From positions 16,682,411 to 16,746,410 of the forward strand of contig OY829662.1 of assembly GCA_963691815.1 (NCBI GenBank): a stretch of DNA of 64,000 nucleotides, read 5' to 3'. A model generated the notes under the pieces. It had not been told where the DNA came from. It worked only from the letters and a program-made list of their open reading frames with translations, and did not search any database. Shown one piece after another: positions 24,501 to 35,100 of the stretch. How positions within the stretch are numbered: position 1 is the first letter of the stretch; each line of letters opens with the position of its first letter. Origin of the DNA: Echiichthys vipera. Its lineage: Eukaryota > Chordata > Actinopteri > Perciformes > Trachinidae. The translations under genes and the position numbers were made by a program.

Positions 24501-27500
24501 AAGCATGAAATGATTGCCTTCATCAAGTGATACTCTGAGCGTTTAGCTGTTAGCTTCTTAACCATCATAGGTATTAAAAATGATATGGTTATAATGCATG
24601 AAGGATTTCTTGTTAAAAAGAGCTGTTATCATTTTATTGCTGTGAGGAGAAGATTAACTGAGTAACTTACAGGTCCCATGTTGTCAAACGTGAGATTTCC
24701 ATTTCATTGCAGGGTTTGTTCCAGGTGTGATTCAAAATAGGAGATTTTTGAATCATTTTTGTAAGATGTAAGAATGTAAACAGGTTTTAGTAGAAACTAC
24801 ATGTAACAGTATGAATCTGAATCGCATAATATGTCCCATTTAACTTATTGCCACAGGCCTGTCACGCAGTCTGCTAAGGATGAAATTATGGCTTCAGTTA
24901 GTGTAATATTTTTGGAACAATGGACTGTGTGGCCAAACTACACACAGGATAATTCACATGCAAAAGCAGCAGCATGCTGTTCATGAAATTAAATCAATGG
25001 CAAAAAGACTCTTGAGCAAGAGGGTCATTGCTTGAATTGGATTTTTATTTGGTGACAAGATAGCCAAGTATGCAACCACGTATGCTATTACTCCTCACAG
25101 GCACGGTATTGTATTAAACGGACTACTCTAGACTCATCAGTAAATCCCACATACACCACCTAAGCTATCTTGTAGAATGTCATATATATTGCTGTTATTT
25201 TTTTTCATTTTCAAATGAAAAAATGTGCTCAAATGAAGAAGTCATGGTTCCATGAATAACTTGCAGTGGCTTCAGCTTACACAGATATCTGGGATCTGGT
25301 ACAGAGATAGGAAGATGCATCAATTATTAAAAACCTATAGAATAATATAACTTTTTTTTCTTTTACAGTATTGCTGAATTCAAGAAAGTAGTGGGTACAC
25401 AGATGCTGCGTTTATATAGGCGCAGTATGATGGCAAATGGATGGGCAACAGCAAACTTAGTTTGTACACAAGGGAAGGTTTATTACATTATTAATGTAAC
25501 TGACATGAGATGGGCATGGGCTGGCTAAAAGTGAAACCCCTACCTACTGTCCTGCTGTACCACTAAATCTCTTTGTTCTCTCCCCTCCCATCACTCTCAA
25601 GTCTTGATGGGGAATACTGCTCAATATAATTCGTACTTGAATATTTTGTTATTCATGTAGTGTTTTATGTGACAGTTTTTTTTTCAAATTCAAAACAAAA
25701 ATAGTTATCTATACAACAAACTGTGTCAAATATGCAGCTCCAGAAAGAAAATATTGGGATGAGGATAACATTTTGTGGTAATTGTGGTATGATCCATAAG
25801 GATTACAACTTGATCCTTAACCAGTTTTAGATGACTGCATTTTACCATCCACTGCTGTTTAATTTCATTGCTCCACATCCTCCATTCCTTACAGAGCTTG
25901 TTTATCAAAAGCTATTGTGAGTCCCTGCAGCACCCCGCCCCATGATCCACCCGGGACGAATCTGTCAGACTGTGATTTTGTACCAGTCACTTAGAACAGA
26001 ACTGTGTCGGTTCACTTGTCCTTACATGAAACAACACGAATGTGCTGTGTGCATGCACAGTGCCCCCAAATCTCACTGATACTGTTGTGTATCTTGATTT
26101 TTCTCTAAACCTCTGCAGTAGAAATGAGAAGGCATGTGTGCATGTGGAGGAAATCTGCCATCTGCAGGTTCAAATGAATACAACATATACACCCTTATGA
26201 AAAAAAATCCTCAGTTGTGTCAAATGTTAGAAAATAATCTGTTAATAATAATAAAATGCATACAGATATATTTTATATGGCTTTCATGAATTTTATTATT
26301 CCAGATACATTATTTTTAATCTAAATTATGTTTTGTTTTGTGTGTGTATTTTTGTTCTAAAGGAGGAGGAAGGTGATGAAGTCATGTCCACAGCAACATC
26401 ATTGTCCAGTCACAGGTTCCCCCCTGGTGCTTATTCGCAGAATTACAACTCACGTTATGCTGACAACACCTACAGTGGGCCTATTCTGAGAGATGCTCAC
26501 GAGGAGAACCCTGAGAGCATCCTAGACGACCACGTCCAGCGCGTCATGAAGACTCCTGGCTGCCAGTCGCCAGGCACAGGCCGTCACTCTCCCAAGTCAC
26601 GCTCGCCAGACGGTGTCTCAGGGGGCAAAGGGACGGGACTTGGAATGGTGCAGGGTAAGCATCTATCCAGACACGGTCTTAAGGGAGACACCGGCCACCT
26701 GTACCACCACAAGCACATGCACCACATCCACCACGCGGGCGTCGGGAAGCCAAAAGAACAGGTGGAGGGAGAGGCTGCTGCGCGTATGCATGGCAGCCAT
26801 CCCTGGAGCACAGAAACTGGTCATTATGGCTCAAAGTCTCGCAGCTACGCAGATGGCATGGGATCCAACACCATGGAGCATACAGGGTATAGGTACGCAC
26901 CAATCTCAAGCATTAGTTTCCTCTTTCTCGTTAATTAATGTTTTTTGTTTTCCTACTTAACAGTTATTTTTCGTCTATTATTCAGCAGCAAAGGTGGCAC
27001 ACAGTGTAAAAGGGTATTCAAGAAAGGTGAGGAAATGCGGCCTTATGAAATGCCAGCACCTGTGGAAGAGATGGAGAAAAACCAGAAGATCCTTTTGTGG
27101 CTGATGGAAGGGCAGAAAGAAATGGTTCAACATAAGAGGAGCCCATACGGGTCAGTGGTGACGGTTAACTCAGTGCAAGCATTCACAACACAGGCGCTTT
27201 CTTTGAATACTCTTGCTTTGTTTAGTTTAAATGTTGATATTCAATAAGTTATGACTTTATATTTTAGGAGTACCACTGGGTCCAAAAGGACCACAGGCCA
27301 TGAGGCCCAACTGCGGAACAATGTGCAGCCGTCTCACCCTTTCATCCAGGATCCCACCATGCCCCCAAATCCAGCTCCCAGCCCCCTTATCCAGCTGGAG
27401 GAGGTGCGCCGACGGCTCGAGGAGGAGAAGAATAAGTCTGGAACTGTACAGCCCAAGCAAAGGTAAGTGGACGGACATGTCCCATTATCATAGTTATTTG

Positions 27501-30500
27501 TCCAGTTATACAGTGCAGTTTTCAACTTGATCCACTGGGGAAGAAGTCGGATCTATCTTTTTTCTTTAGTCAAAATTAATAAGTTACTTTTTGTTCTCTA
27601 GCCTGTGTGCGCCTTAAGGCCGGTTTGTGTCTAACTACTGGGGTTTTTCGGTCCCTCAGGTATGTGATGGAGGTGATCCAGAGGGGTCGGACCGCAGTCA
27701 GGCCTGCACTGTTCCCTCCACTCAGCATGGTGCCCGCCGTCTCTGACAGCGAGCTCTCTCAGCCCGAGTATGTCCACCGTGTCCTAACTGTAACTTTTCC
27801 CACTATCTCCAAATTCCCCATAGGTCACGGCAACCCACTTCACTTCCCATTCTCACCATTGGTAGTTTAGTTACCCAGGACATTTAGAAATCAGTTATGA
27901 GCAGTTCCTTTCCCTAATTTCCTCCTCTGTGTTCTGTAATGGCATTATGTCGTGTACCAGATTCTAACTTTGAGTTTGTATTAATGTGGTATCTTGTCTG
28001 GTGTTTTTTCCTTTCTAGCAATTGTTGTAACTTAGTTTTGAATATTGATTGAGAATTATGGTTAAGCTTTGAAACATCTATAGCCACATTTCCATAGAAA
28101 ACTTTCGGTAAAGTACCTTTTAGAACCATATGCAATAGAGCTAGACCAATATATCGGCCGGCCAATTGCGGTATTTGTATCTATAGGTATACAGAACATA
28201 TAAATCTATTACTTTGTATGGATAGTTGCAACAAAAAGCTGGAAAAGTTGTGAAATGCTAAAAGAAAGCAGCTGGTGGGACATCTCATAATTAATTAGGT
28301 TAACTGGCAACATGTTAGCGACATGATGATGTGTATAATAGGAGCAACGCAGAGAGAGTCTTTCTGAAGTAACTCTGTGAAAGACTGTTAGAAAGTAGTG
28401 CAACAATATTTTACAGTGTCCCAACTTTTTTTGGAAACGGGGTTGTAAAAGTGTATAATGTTTGTGTTTTTGCAGAGGCAGAGGTATTTTGGCGAGGGTC
28501 TGCATTTTGATGTTTTATCAGAGACATGTTTCGGTTTGAACTGCCCTCTCAGATGCAAATATGACCTCCGGTCAGACCTGTGAGGATGGGGTTTCAGGAC
28601 TTGGTGTCCAACCTGAATCACAAACAGACTGAACCTTTCAGTACCTCCAGTGTCTAAGTTTGTAAATTATCTGAAACATAGTTGAAAGATTGGAATTTTG
28701 AAAAAAAAAAAAAAAAAAGGATGCTTGTTGTTCTTAAATATCATGGGGGTGATTTCAGTTGCATTGTTCACAAAAAAGAGAATAAATAGTATAACATATA
28801 AAGCACAAATTTTGCAACAAAAATAAAATTCTAATGTCACTGCAAATTCAATAACTTTTTAAGATCATCCAATCCAGGGCCTCTCCCACTCAGACATTTA
28901 CTAAAAGTTGCTGTTTGGAAGACTTATAATTACCCCTCATCAGAAGGCCCAGCTGCAAGCATCTTAAAGGTTATGTTAATCAAAAATACTTGTGAATATT
29001 TCTGGGCTCACCAGTATTTGCTTTTGACTCATCTACGGCATCCATGAATTTTTTTTAGCTTGTTTTGTTTTCTTGTGTAGTTTTCACCTGTATGTTCTGT
29101 TGAAATAGTACTTGTCATTTCTTTTTTTACCATGGTCATTTTGTTTTCTGTATATACACGCTGTCCTTAGAGAGCCTCAGTGTTGTTTCCTCCAGAATTG
29201 ATTATTGAAGGACACTGCTTTTTCTTCACTGGTTAGCAGTCAGTCAGCATTTGAACCAGAAAGCAACAGGATTGGAATTCATGAGAAAGTTTGACCTTTT
29301 GAGATGCAACATTGTAATGACATTAGTCCTTCGTTGGTCTTGTGCTCCTCATTTCCGTTAAGGTTATGTAGACACCTCACATCACAAAGTATAGGACTTC
29401 CTGTCACTAGAGAAAGCTGTTAAAGTTCAGAATCGTGTTGTCCCATTCTAAACAAAATTTACAAGCTAGGGTTTGTATGTGAAACATATTTAACTTAGAC
29501 TTGGAATGAAAGATTTTAAAGCTGAAACAGTTTTTTTTTTTTCCATATTTACTGAAGCTGTCTCTCTACTCCGACAGCAAAATGAGAGAGATGATCTGTG
29601 AAATAATAATGTCACTCTTAACTCTCTCTGTCTGCTCCCAGTGTTGTCTGCTCGATCCACTGCACCTGACTGCTCTGAGCTCTGATCAAACTGTGAAATT
29701 AGACAGTGCTGATCAAATATGAATCAATATTCTGTTACTGTATTACATATTTCTCACATAATGCCGACCGCCCGGACAAACTTTTTCATTTTACCCGAAA
29801 AGTTTGTCCAGGCGGTTTTTGCTCAACATGTTTACAAACATTCTCATTTTACTGCTAAACAGTACACTAGAATATTTCTGAAAAACTTAATGCAAGAAAT
29901 ATGCAATGCAGTAACATAATATAGAGTCATATTTGATCAGCACTGCCTAGTTTCACAGTTTAATCGGATTTTTTTTTATTTCGGGTGCGGTGGAAACTAG
30001 CAGATGCCATTATGAGCATGCAGATAAGGTTCTGGTAGCAGACAGGAACACAAAGTGGAAGTAGAGGTACATTACTTTTTCACAGATCTTCCAGTCTCAT
30101 TGTGCTGACAGGATATAGTGACATTATGCAAACATGGAAAAATAATCATTCAAAGTTACCAAACCCAGCTTTTATAATGGGGAAGTTTTACAATTTTCTT
30201 TTTTGTAATTTTCTGCCTTTTTAATTTGCAGGCACAAAGCCACTAAAAAACAGCCATGTGAAAACATCACTGTGGCGTATTACTTCTGTGAGGAGCTGAT
30301 ACCGTACAGGACGTCTGTCAAAGGGAGGGTCGTCACACTGGGCCAGTTCAAAGAACTGCTAACAAAGAAAGGAAATTACAGGTGAGATATATGGTGCTGT
30401 TCGATGTCTATGGACATAACTTCAAAGATGTTTCACAACTAAAATCTGATCTTTAATAAGCGGTAAGCAGGATTGCTAGAAGATTGTATCGTCTGTAACA

Positions 30501-32121
30501 CAACTTGCTTTGAGACTGCAAAATATAGCAATACTTAAAGTCCTTTACTTTAACTTTTAATACAAAAATAATTGTCCTTATCATGGTGGTTTATTTTAAT
30601 TGTTTGTTTTTTACCCTATTCAGCTGTATTAACTTAAAAAACGTATGAAATGTTTACAATGCATATCTTTTAAGGGCCATTTTCCACACAGAAAAAAAGC
30701 ATACTCAGTAAAACTCCACTTCAGTAGCACTTACATATATACCAAACCATCCAGTTTGTGAAGGTTTTACAGAGGTTTGTTCATACATCATTTAGAGTAG
30801 AAACATGGTGGAAATTGATTTTCTTTGTTTTATGGCTGTTGACAGTGTTTTCGGATTTATGGAGTGATAAAAGAGAGGTCCAAAATTCCCTCTGTAAAAA
30901 CATTTGAACCTCACTCTTTCCAACCTGTTCTGGATTTTTCAAATTAATGCATATTTAATAAGATAATGCCTAATTTGCATATTTAGACATGTACAGAAAC
31001 AGAAAACTTGTAATACATAAGTATTGCCTTAATGTAAGTAATCAACTGGGACATTTCAAAGTGATATAGTTTAGATATTTACCGTATTCACCTGTAGTGT
31101 CTCCCATTACGTAATATTGTCAGGTAGATAGAATTGGGTTTCTATTTAAACTTTCAAATCATTTTCTAAAAAACAAAACAAGTATTGATGGGACTGTGTT
31201 TCAGTATTTTCACTCAAAGATATAGCAGTAACACATATGTGATCATCATGTGAGTAGAGCCAGTTAAACTCCAGATTGATCATTGATGCACTGATTTAAA
31301 ATGATATTCTTCTTTGGTTAAGGGTGTTACAAGTGAATCTCAGATCTTTAAACTTAAAGGTTGAATATGTAGAATATTTATTAAAAGCTATATTTTTTAA
31401 TAATAATACAACCACGGGGCGCTTTGAGGGGTACAGAATGAAAGTATTTATTTTCTATTTTAAAATAAAGCATATTTAGTTTGAATTAATATATTTTTTT
31501 AAATTTGGTTTTGACAATGACTTTTTGTCACCTTCTGTTAACATTGTACCAACCAATAGCGAACGGCATTGCGGGTTGTCTGTTGTTAGGCTACAGAAAC
31601 AAGGAATCATTTTGAATTTGCGAGCTAGCTAGCTAATCGATTACACACTACTCAAAGAAAGACTTCCAGTTGAAGACTGGCTCACGTTAAATTCTGTTGT
31701 AAAATGAATTGATTAGTCCAAATTAGTCATCACCCTGTATGATTCATCACTTGACATGGCACAGGCTGATCGCTTGGCAACCAATCTGGCAACCTTACTG
31801 CTGGAATTATTTTTGTTGTTGTGACGACGATCTTGAGACACTAGATGGCGCTGTTCTGTTCCTTCTCCATATTCAACCTTTAATTGTCTCAAACTGGAGA
31901 ATGTAACCCCACTGCTGGGCACAATGTAAGAAAAGGTCAAAGCTTTAAACCTGGAAAAGTTAACTTTGTTCCTTGCCTTTTTTTTTTTTTTCAGGTATTA
32001 TTTCAAGAAGGTAAGCGACGAGTTTGACTGTGGCGTGGTGTTTGAAGAGGTGCGTGAAGATGACGCTATCTTACCCATCTTTGAGGAGAAGATTATCGGG
32101 AAAGTGGAAAAAATTGATTGA
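13729..32121 (+). CDS. axin1: Axin-1, Wnt pathway scaffold (10 coding exons)
   Basis: Axin-1 is the scaffold that brings APC, GSK3, CK1 and beta-catenin together in the cytoplasm, so that beta-catenin is phosphorylated and degraded and Wnt signalling stays off. The joined exons are 13729-14624, 20791-20931, 21980-22076, 23146-23283, 26363-26892, 26986-27150, 27268-27462, 27660-27767, 30232-30381 and 31995-32121. All have GT-AG borders and phases agree throughout, giving 848 residues (human about 862). Domains in order: tankyrase-binding RPPVPGEEG (28-36) with DLGYEPEG (73-80), RGS domain (about 94-217), GSK3-binding helix (389-404), beta-catenin-binding helix (466-485), a histidine-rich linker, and DIX (about 766-848). 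The intact RPPVPGEEGELV, the linker sequence and the VEKID end fit axin1 better than axin2. No frameshift or premature stop was seen. Confidence 0.97.
14625..15284 (+). other. axin1: axin1 intron 1 (coding), proximal part
   Basis: The first 660 bases of a 6.2-kb intron. No supported coding or repeat content. The minus-strand frames at 14839-15133 are shadows. Confidence 0.6.
15285..15700. repeat. Interspersed repeat containing a long (TA)n microsatellite
   Basis: It begins atcagaatcagaatgcctttta, a very common fish repeat opening. It continues with ...gaataaatagtgcaaaag... and contains (TG)2(TA)n at about 15504-15569. Near-identical words flank the microsatellite (agtatgggttattacacat before, agtatgggttattgcacat after), suggesting expansion by local duplication. 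It lies in axin1 coding intron 1. Confidence 0.65.
15701..18362. other. axin1: axin1 intron 1, middle part
   Basis: AT-rich intronic sequence with no supported gene or RNA. Confidence 0.5.
18363..18694. mobile_element. MITE of the 'gggctgcaacaattag' type
   Basis: Its ends are aaagctgcaacaattagtcg and ...atttcgcgcagccctaat, giving approximate terminal inverted repeats (aagctgc/gcagccct). The interior has 'gattagtcg', 'aaaatgacagaaaatgctg' and 'gacaaaacaagacattt' words seen in a widespread fish non-autonomous element. It is non-coding and sits in axin1 coding intron 1. Confidence 0.65.
20226..20463. mobile_element. Small MITE with TIR agcccctttcacac
   Basis: The left end agcccctttcacacc at 20226 is matched by gtgtgaaaaggggct ending at 20463, so 14-15-bp inverted repeats bound 238 bp with no coding capacity. 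No clear target-site duplication was seen. It lies about 330 bp upstream of axin1 coding exon 2. Confidence 0.65.
20791..20931 (+). CDS. axin1: axin1 coding exon 2
   Basis: The acceptor tctttttttcag ends at 20790 and the donor GTATGT begins at 20932. It encodes residues 299-346, with REPINPYYVNTGYAMAPATS, NDSEQQSMSSDTDTISLTDSSV, a serine/threonine-rich axin segment before the GSK3-binding region. The longer open frame around it (20522-21052) is intron read-through. Confidence 0.95.
21980..22076 (+). CDS. axin1: axin1 coding exon 3
   Basis: The acceptor taattccag ends at 21979 and the donor GTGAGT begins at 22077. It encodes DGVPPYRYCKQHRRKMHES, AKANGRVSLPHIP, colinear with axin1 from other vertebrates. 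The exon ends in phase 0. Confidence 0.95.
22931..23025. repeat. Repeat family A, central fragment
   Basis: Attcccc.actgcaatgacgatgcagaagacct matches the central part of the copies at 7139 and 53878. It lies in axin1 coding intron 3, preceded by a short (TA)n tract at about 22914-22930. Confidence 0.55.
23146..23283 (+). CDS. axin1: axin1 coding exon 4: GSK3-binding helix
   Basis: The acceptor cctttttttccccccccag ends at 23145 and the donor GTATGT begins at 23284. It encodes 46 residues (379-424) including VEPERFAAELISRLEG (389-404), the amphipathic helix that docks GSK3-beta, then a charged REREAQEKLEERLKRV stretch predicted to be helical. Confidence 0.95.
24060..24330. other. Possible conserved noncoding element in axin1 intron 4
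   Basis: This block is more balanced in composition than the surrounding intron. It contains several homeodomain-type ATTA cores (aatgaaattaatgagg, attattaatcac) and has no repeat match within the window. Conservation cannot be tested here; the call is inference from composition and motif clustering only. Confidence 0.2.
24671..24840. repeat. Repeat family A, internally deleted copy
   Basis: It opens aggtcccatgttgtcaaacg and has tgagatttcc, then jumps to gtaaacaggttttagtagaaac and ends atatgtccc. It matches both ends of the 53878-54370 copy but lacks its middle. It lies in axin1 coding intron 4. Confidence 0.65.
24841..26362 (+). other. axin1: axin1 intron 4, distal part
   Basis: AT-rich intronic sequence ending in the exon 5 acceptor. 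No supported features were seen. Confidence 0.6.
26363..26892 (+). CDS. axin1: axin1 coding exon 5: beta-catenin-binding helix and His-rich linker
   Basis: The acceptor ttgttctaaag ends at 26362 and the donor AG|GTACGC begins at 26893. It encodes residues 425-601. ILRDAHEENPESILDDHVQR (465-484) is the helix that binds the beta-catenin armadillo groove. It is followed by SPGTGRHSPKSRSP, a serine/proline segment, and a histidine-rich stretch (HLYHHKHMHHIHH), then KPKEQVEGEAAAR. Confidence 0.96.
26986..27150 (+). CDS. axin1: axin1 coding exon 6 (tandem NAGNAG acceptor)
   Basis: It follows a 93-bp intron. The acceptor reads ttattCAGCAG: splicing after the first CAG starts the exon at 26986, and after the second at 26989. 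Both keep the frame and differ by one serine. It encodes a lysine-rich stretch, then MPAPVEEMEKNQKILLWLMEG, which matches the axin1 EKNQKI segment. The donor GTCAGT begins at 27151. Confidence 0.93.
27268..27462 (+). CDS. axin1: axin1 coding exon 7
   Basis: It follows a 117-bp intron; the acceptor tatattttag ends at 27267. It encodes LRNNVQPSHPFIQDPTMPP, NPAPSPLIQLEEVRRRLEEE and KNKSGTVQPKQR, strongly axin1-like. The donor AG|GTAAGT begins at 27463. Confidence 0.96.
27660..27767 (+). CDS. axin1: axin1 coding exon 8: 108-nt in-frame cassette exon
   Basis: The acceptor ggtccctcag ends at 27659 and the donor GA|GTATGT begins at 27768. It encodes 36 codon-equivalents: YVMEVIQRGRTAVRPALFPP, LSMVPAVSDSELSQPE. 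Both borders are phase 2, so skipping it keeps the frame. Human axin1 has an alternatively spliced 36-residue segment at this place (YVQEVMRRG...ELSETE), so this exon is probably the fish counterpart. Confidence 0.93.
27768..29683 (+). other. axin1: axin1 intron 8, proximal part
   Basis: AT-rich intron. About 28136-28190 holds a fragment with 'atatatcggccggccaat' resembling a degraded fish MITE, and a poly-A run is at about 28702-28718. No coding content was recognised. Confidence 0.55.
29684..29965. mobile_element. Foldback MITE in axin1 intron 8
   Basis: The left arm gatcaaactgtgaaattaga, cagtgctgatcaaatatga is matched by a right arm reading tcatatttgatcagcactg, cctagtttcacagtttaatc in inverted orientation. 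The outer 70 bp on each side pair imperfectly. A second small hairpin, ccgcccggacaaactttt against aaaagtttgtccaggcgg, sits inside (about 29768-29815). The structure matches a fold-back non-autonomous transposon I recognise from fish genomes. It is non-coding. Confidence 0.75.
30232..30381 (+). CDS. axin1: axin1 coding exon 9: first part of DIX domain
   Basis: The acceptor ttaatttgcag ends at 30231 and the donor AG|GTGAGA begins at 30382. It encodes ATKKQPCENITVAYYFCEEL, IPYRTSVKGRVVTLGQFKEL and LTKKGNYR, the start of the DIX domain. This domain polymerises head-to-tail with itself and with Dishevelled. Confidence 0.96.
31356..31882. mobile_element. MITE with TIR (t)aaaggttgaatatg in axin1 intron 9
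   Basis: The left end taaaggttgaatatgtagaa and the right end ttctccatattcaaccttta are inverted repeats with one mismatch over about 20 bp. They bound about 525 bp and are flanked by TA/TTA-type sequence, consistent with a TA target duplication. The interior is non-coding. It ends only about 110 bp upstream of the last axin1 exon. Confidence 0.75.
31995..32121 (+). CDS. axin1: axin1 last coding exon: end of DIX domain and stop
   Basis: The acceptor is a long T run plus cag ending at 31994. It encodes YYFKKVSDEFDCGVVFEEVR, EDDAILPIFEEKIIGKVEKID and TGA (32119-32121). The IGKVEKID ending is the characteristic axin C terminus. Confidence 0.97.
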
Positions 32122-35100
32122 GGTTCATTGTTCAGGTGGTGAAGAGGAAGTGTTTTAGGAGTGAGAGGAGAGGGAAGTGATACAGGAAAAGTGGAGTTGA
32201 AGAGGAAAGCAGTGGTCAAAGTGCACAACTTGTGACTTTTGAGGCTCGGTAGCCACTGCAGTGACATTTGGACTAGAAGGAGAAAAAAAGACCTCATTCA
32301 CTTCTTTGGAGTGTAATGTAGCATTGTAAAGTTTACTGGATTATGACAAAAGTGCTACTAAAGCTACATATTTTTGATATGATGTATCAGAAGGTGTCCT
32401 TTCTAAAGTAACAACACTTTTATATGTATTGGTACCGGATGTGTACAGTTTGTGTTAAAAGATAACAAAATTTTATATCTATTTAAGTATTTAAAATGCT
32501 CCTTTTCAATCCTATTAAAGCGGGAGTGTTTCCCCTGTTGAAGACGATCAAAATCCTTTTTAGGGCTGATTTTTGTTTGTTTTGTTCATTGTAAGAGCTT
32601 TCTGTGCTCTAATGTATGTGCTCTTCTTAGTGTTTTTTAATACTTCAATTAACAGTAATTTATTTTGTGGAATTCAGTTAGGCTGCACTTTCATTGTATT
32701 ATATACCACTGACTATGTCTCAGCGTAGGCTGCAACCTGAATTAAAAATGCACCAAACAAAAGGGACCAGAAAGCTCAACAGCCCTGTGTCTTTTAAGAA
32801 GATTATGGTAATTGTTCCACACTTCAGGATTCATTGTCATTTTTTAGGCTCAAACTTTGTGCTGGTGTTGATGTGGATGGAAGAAACACTTTTTGCAAAG
32901 TGATTATTTATTGTAGGGCTGTTTTAGTCAGTTGCATTTCTGCATGTTTTATTTTTCTGGTCATTTAGTGTGTACGTAGCAGCTGGCTATGCATTGATTA
33001 TGTTTACATGCACAAAATATTCTGGTTTTTGCCTTTGATTCGAAAGACAATATTGTTAGTAAGCTCATTATGTGGCTGATGAAAATGAATATGCCATTAA
33101 TGTTCCTGTTTACATGCAGCTGTGCACAATAGGATTTTTCACCAGTAGCGCACATGCGAACACAGCCTCCCTCTTTCTTTCTTTCCAAGATTCAAAACTT
33201 TCACAATATTTCTCCTTCTAACCAGAAATGCGAGCTTGCATGCATCCCATTCCCAGCCTCAACCGCAGGAATGCACAGAGCTGAACATGAACCATAAGCA
33301 GACAAAAGGCCGTAATCTAATGCAAACTGCGGTTTAAACCCCAATTGAGACGCATGTTCTAAATGGGCTGATTGCATGTCCAAAGAATACTTCTAAAACC
33401 TGAATAATATTCGCATATGACCCATCCTTTTCGTAAAATGCTATATTTGGAATAACGTTTATTTTGGAGTATCCAAACGAAATATGCTGTTGACGTGACC
33501 CATGTCAAATTTGAAAGAGTGTTATATTTGGAATAATAGTGGAATATAAGTGTGTATGTGAATGTAGTTATTGTTTACCCAACCCAGTTGAATTTTTTAG
33601 AAAATTGCCCAACACATTAGAGGCAATAATACTGTAAAAAAACAACAACATATGATTGAAAAGCCTAAGGTGAATATCTATGCAAGTTGGTTCCCCTAAT
33701 AAAAAAAAGAAAGAAAGAATGGCATTATATGAATTAACTCAGTAAATAAGTTAGACACATTTGCAAAGCAATTAGAGGCTACATGTAAGGACAGTTAGAC
33801 TATTAAAAGCCTTTTTAGTGTATTTCAGATAGGGTTTTTTTCTTCAGTTTAATGCTTTTCTTTTAATTGGTCCCGGTTGAACAATAAATGACAGGGTTCA
33901 GGTTATTTTAAGTACTGCCTTCAGCTTGAGAGGTTAGTGCTCCCACTTGACTTGCACAATCAAGGTCATACTTGCAGTGCAGAGAGGCTCCTCGAACCTG
34001 TTCCATGGAGACCATATCACAGCATTTGAATGAAAAGGCCAGTGAATGTCATCAGAATACTGTTTGTGCGATGAAGGTGGCCTAAAGGCATATTTAAACA
34101 AACTGTAAGTACTATTTTTACAGTCGGCGTAGAGGAGGGCTAACAGACACGGAAAAGTTGTTTATGTTTACATCACGTTTTTTGCAGCTTCTAGGCCCGT
34201 ACAGTACATGTTCATTTTTATGATCCTCAAGACTTACCATCTTAAACCTTTAATTGATCGATAAGTTAAGAAGGGGCTGATCTCTAACCTGTAGCCTTGT
34301 CTAACTTATCACAGCTACATCCTGTGTCTTGCAGGAATTAATTGTTAAGTGGAAATGATCTACATGATAGATCACGTTACACCAAAGAGGAAAAAAAGTA
34401 GATGGTAGGCACGCTTTTGAATTACTCTTTCACACTGATATTGCCCCATTTTGGGCAGCACTTACTATTCAGTATCCTTGTGCTCTTGCATGAAAGACCA
34501 GAATGTTCTTTGCAATGAACAAGATGTGTATGATTGTAGGTTTTCTGATGCATCTTCGGCTTTAAAAGCAACACATTCATATGGAACTCTTCGTGATGCT
34601 TGCAGGACATTAAGACCTTATTATTGCAGCACTGAAAAACAGATTTGTATTTCCTGTCCTCTCTATTTGGCAGTATAAATTAAACTCTTGCACTGGAATA
34701 GCACAGAGTGGAATGATGCTGGGGAGCAACATGACATTAAGATTCAAGGCCCAAAGTGAGGAATGTGATATAATGAAAGCCTTTTGTTATGGAATAATAG
34801 GCAGAAGGATAATTGGACCTTGAAACCAGAGTGTTGGGTTGTAGGTGTGTTGTATAGAAACTCAGTGTGAGCTATGTCTCATTCTTAGAGATGCTGTTTT
34901 TTGATGCTGCCTTTTTTTAGATTCCTAACAAAATCAGTTTAGCTTTAATATATTTCAGTGATTCTTTGTCTGTTAAATTATACATTATTGAGTACATGAT
35001 CAAGTTAAATACTATATGTGTTATCTTGATTTTCATTGTTTATTTCTTTTGAAATAGAGTATCAAATATGATTGTTACTGTGAAAGCCCCAAAAGTAAAC

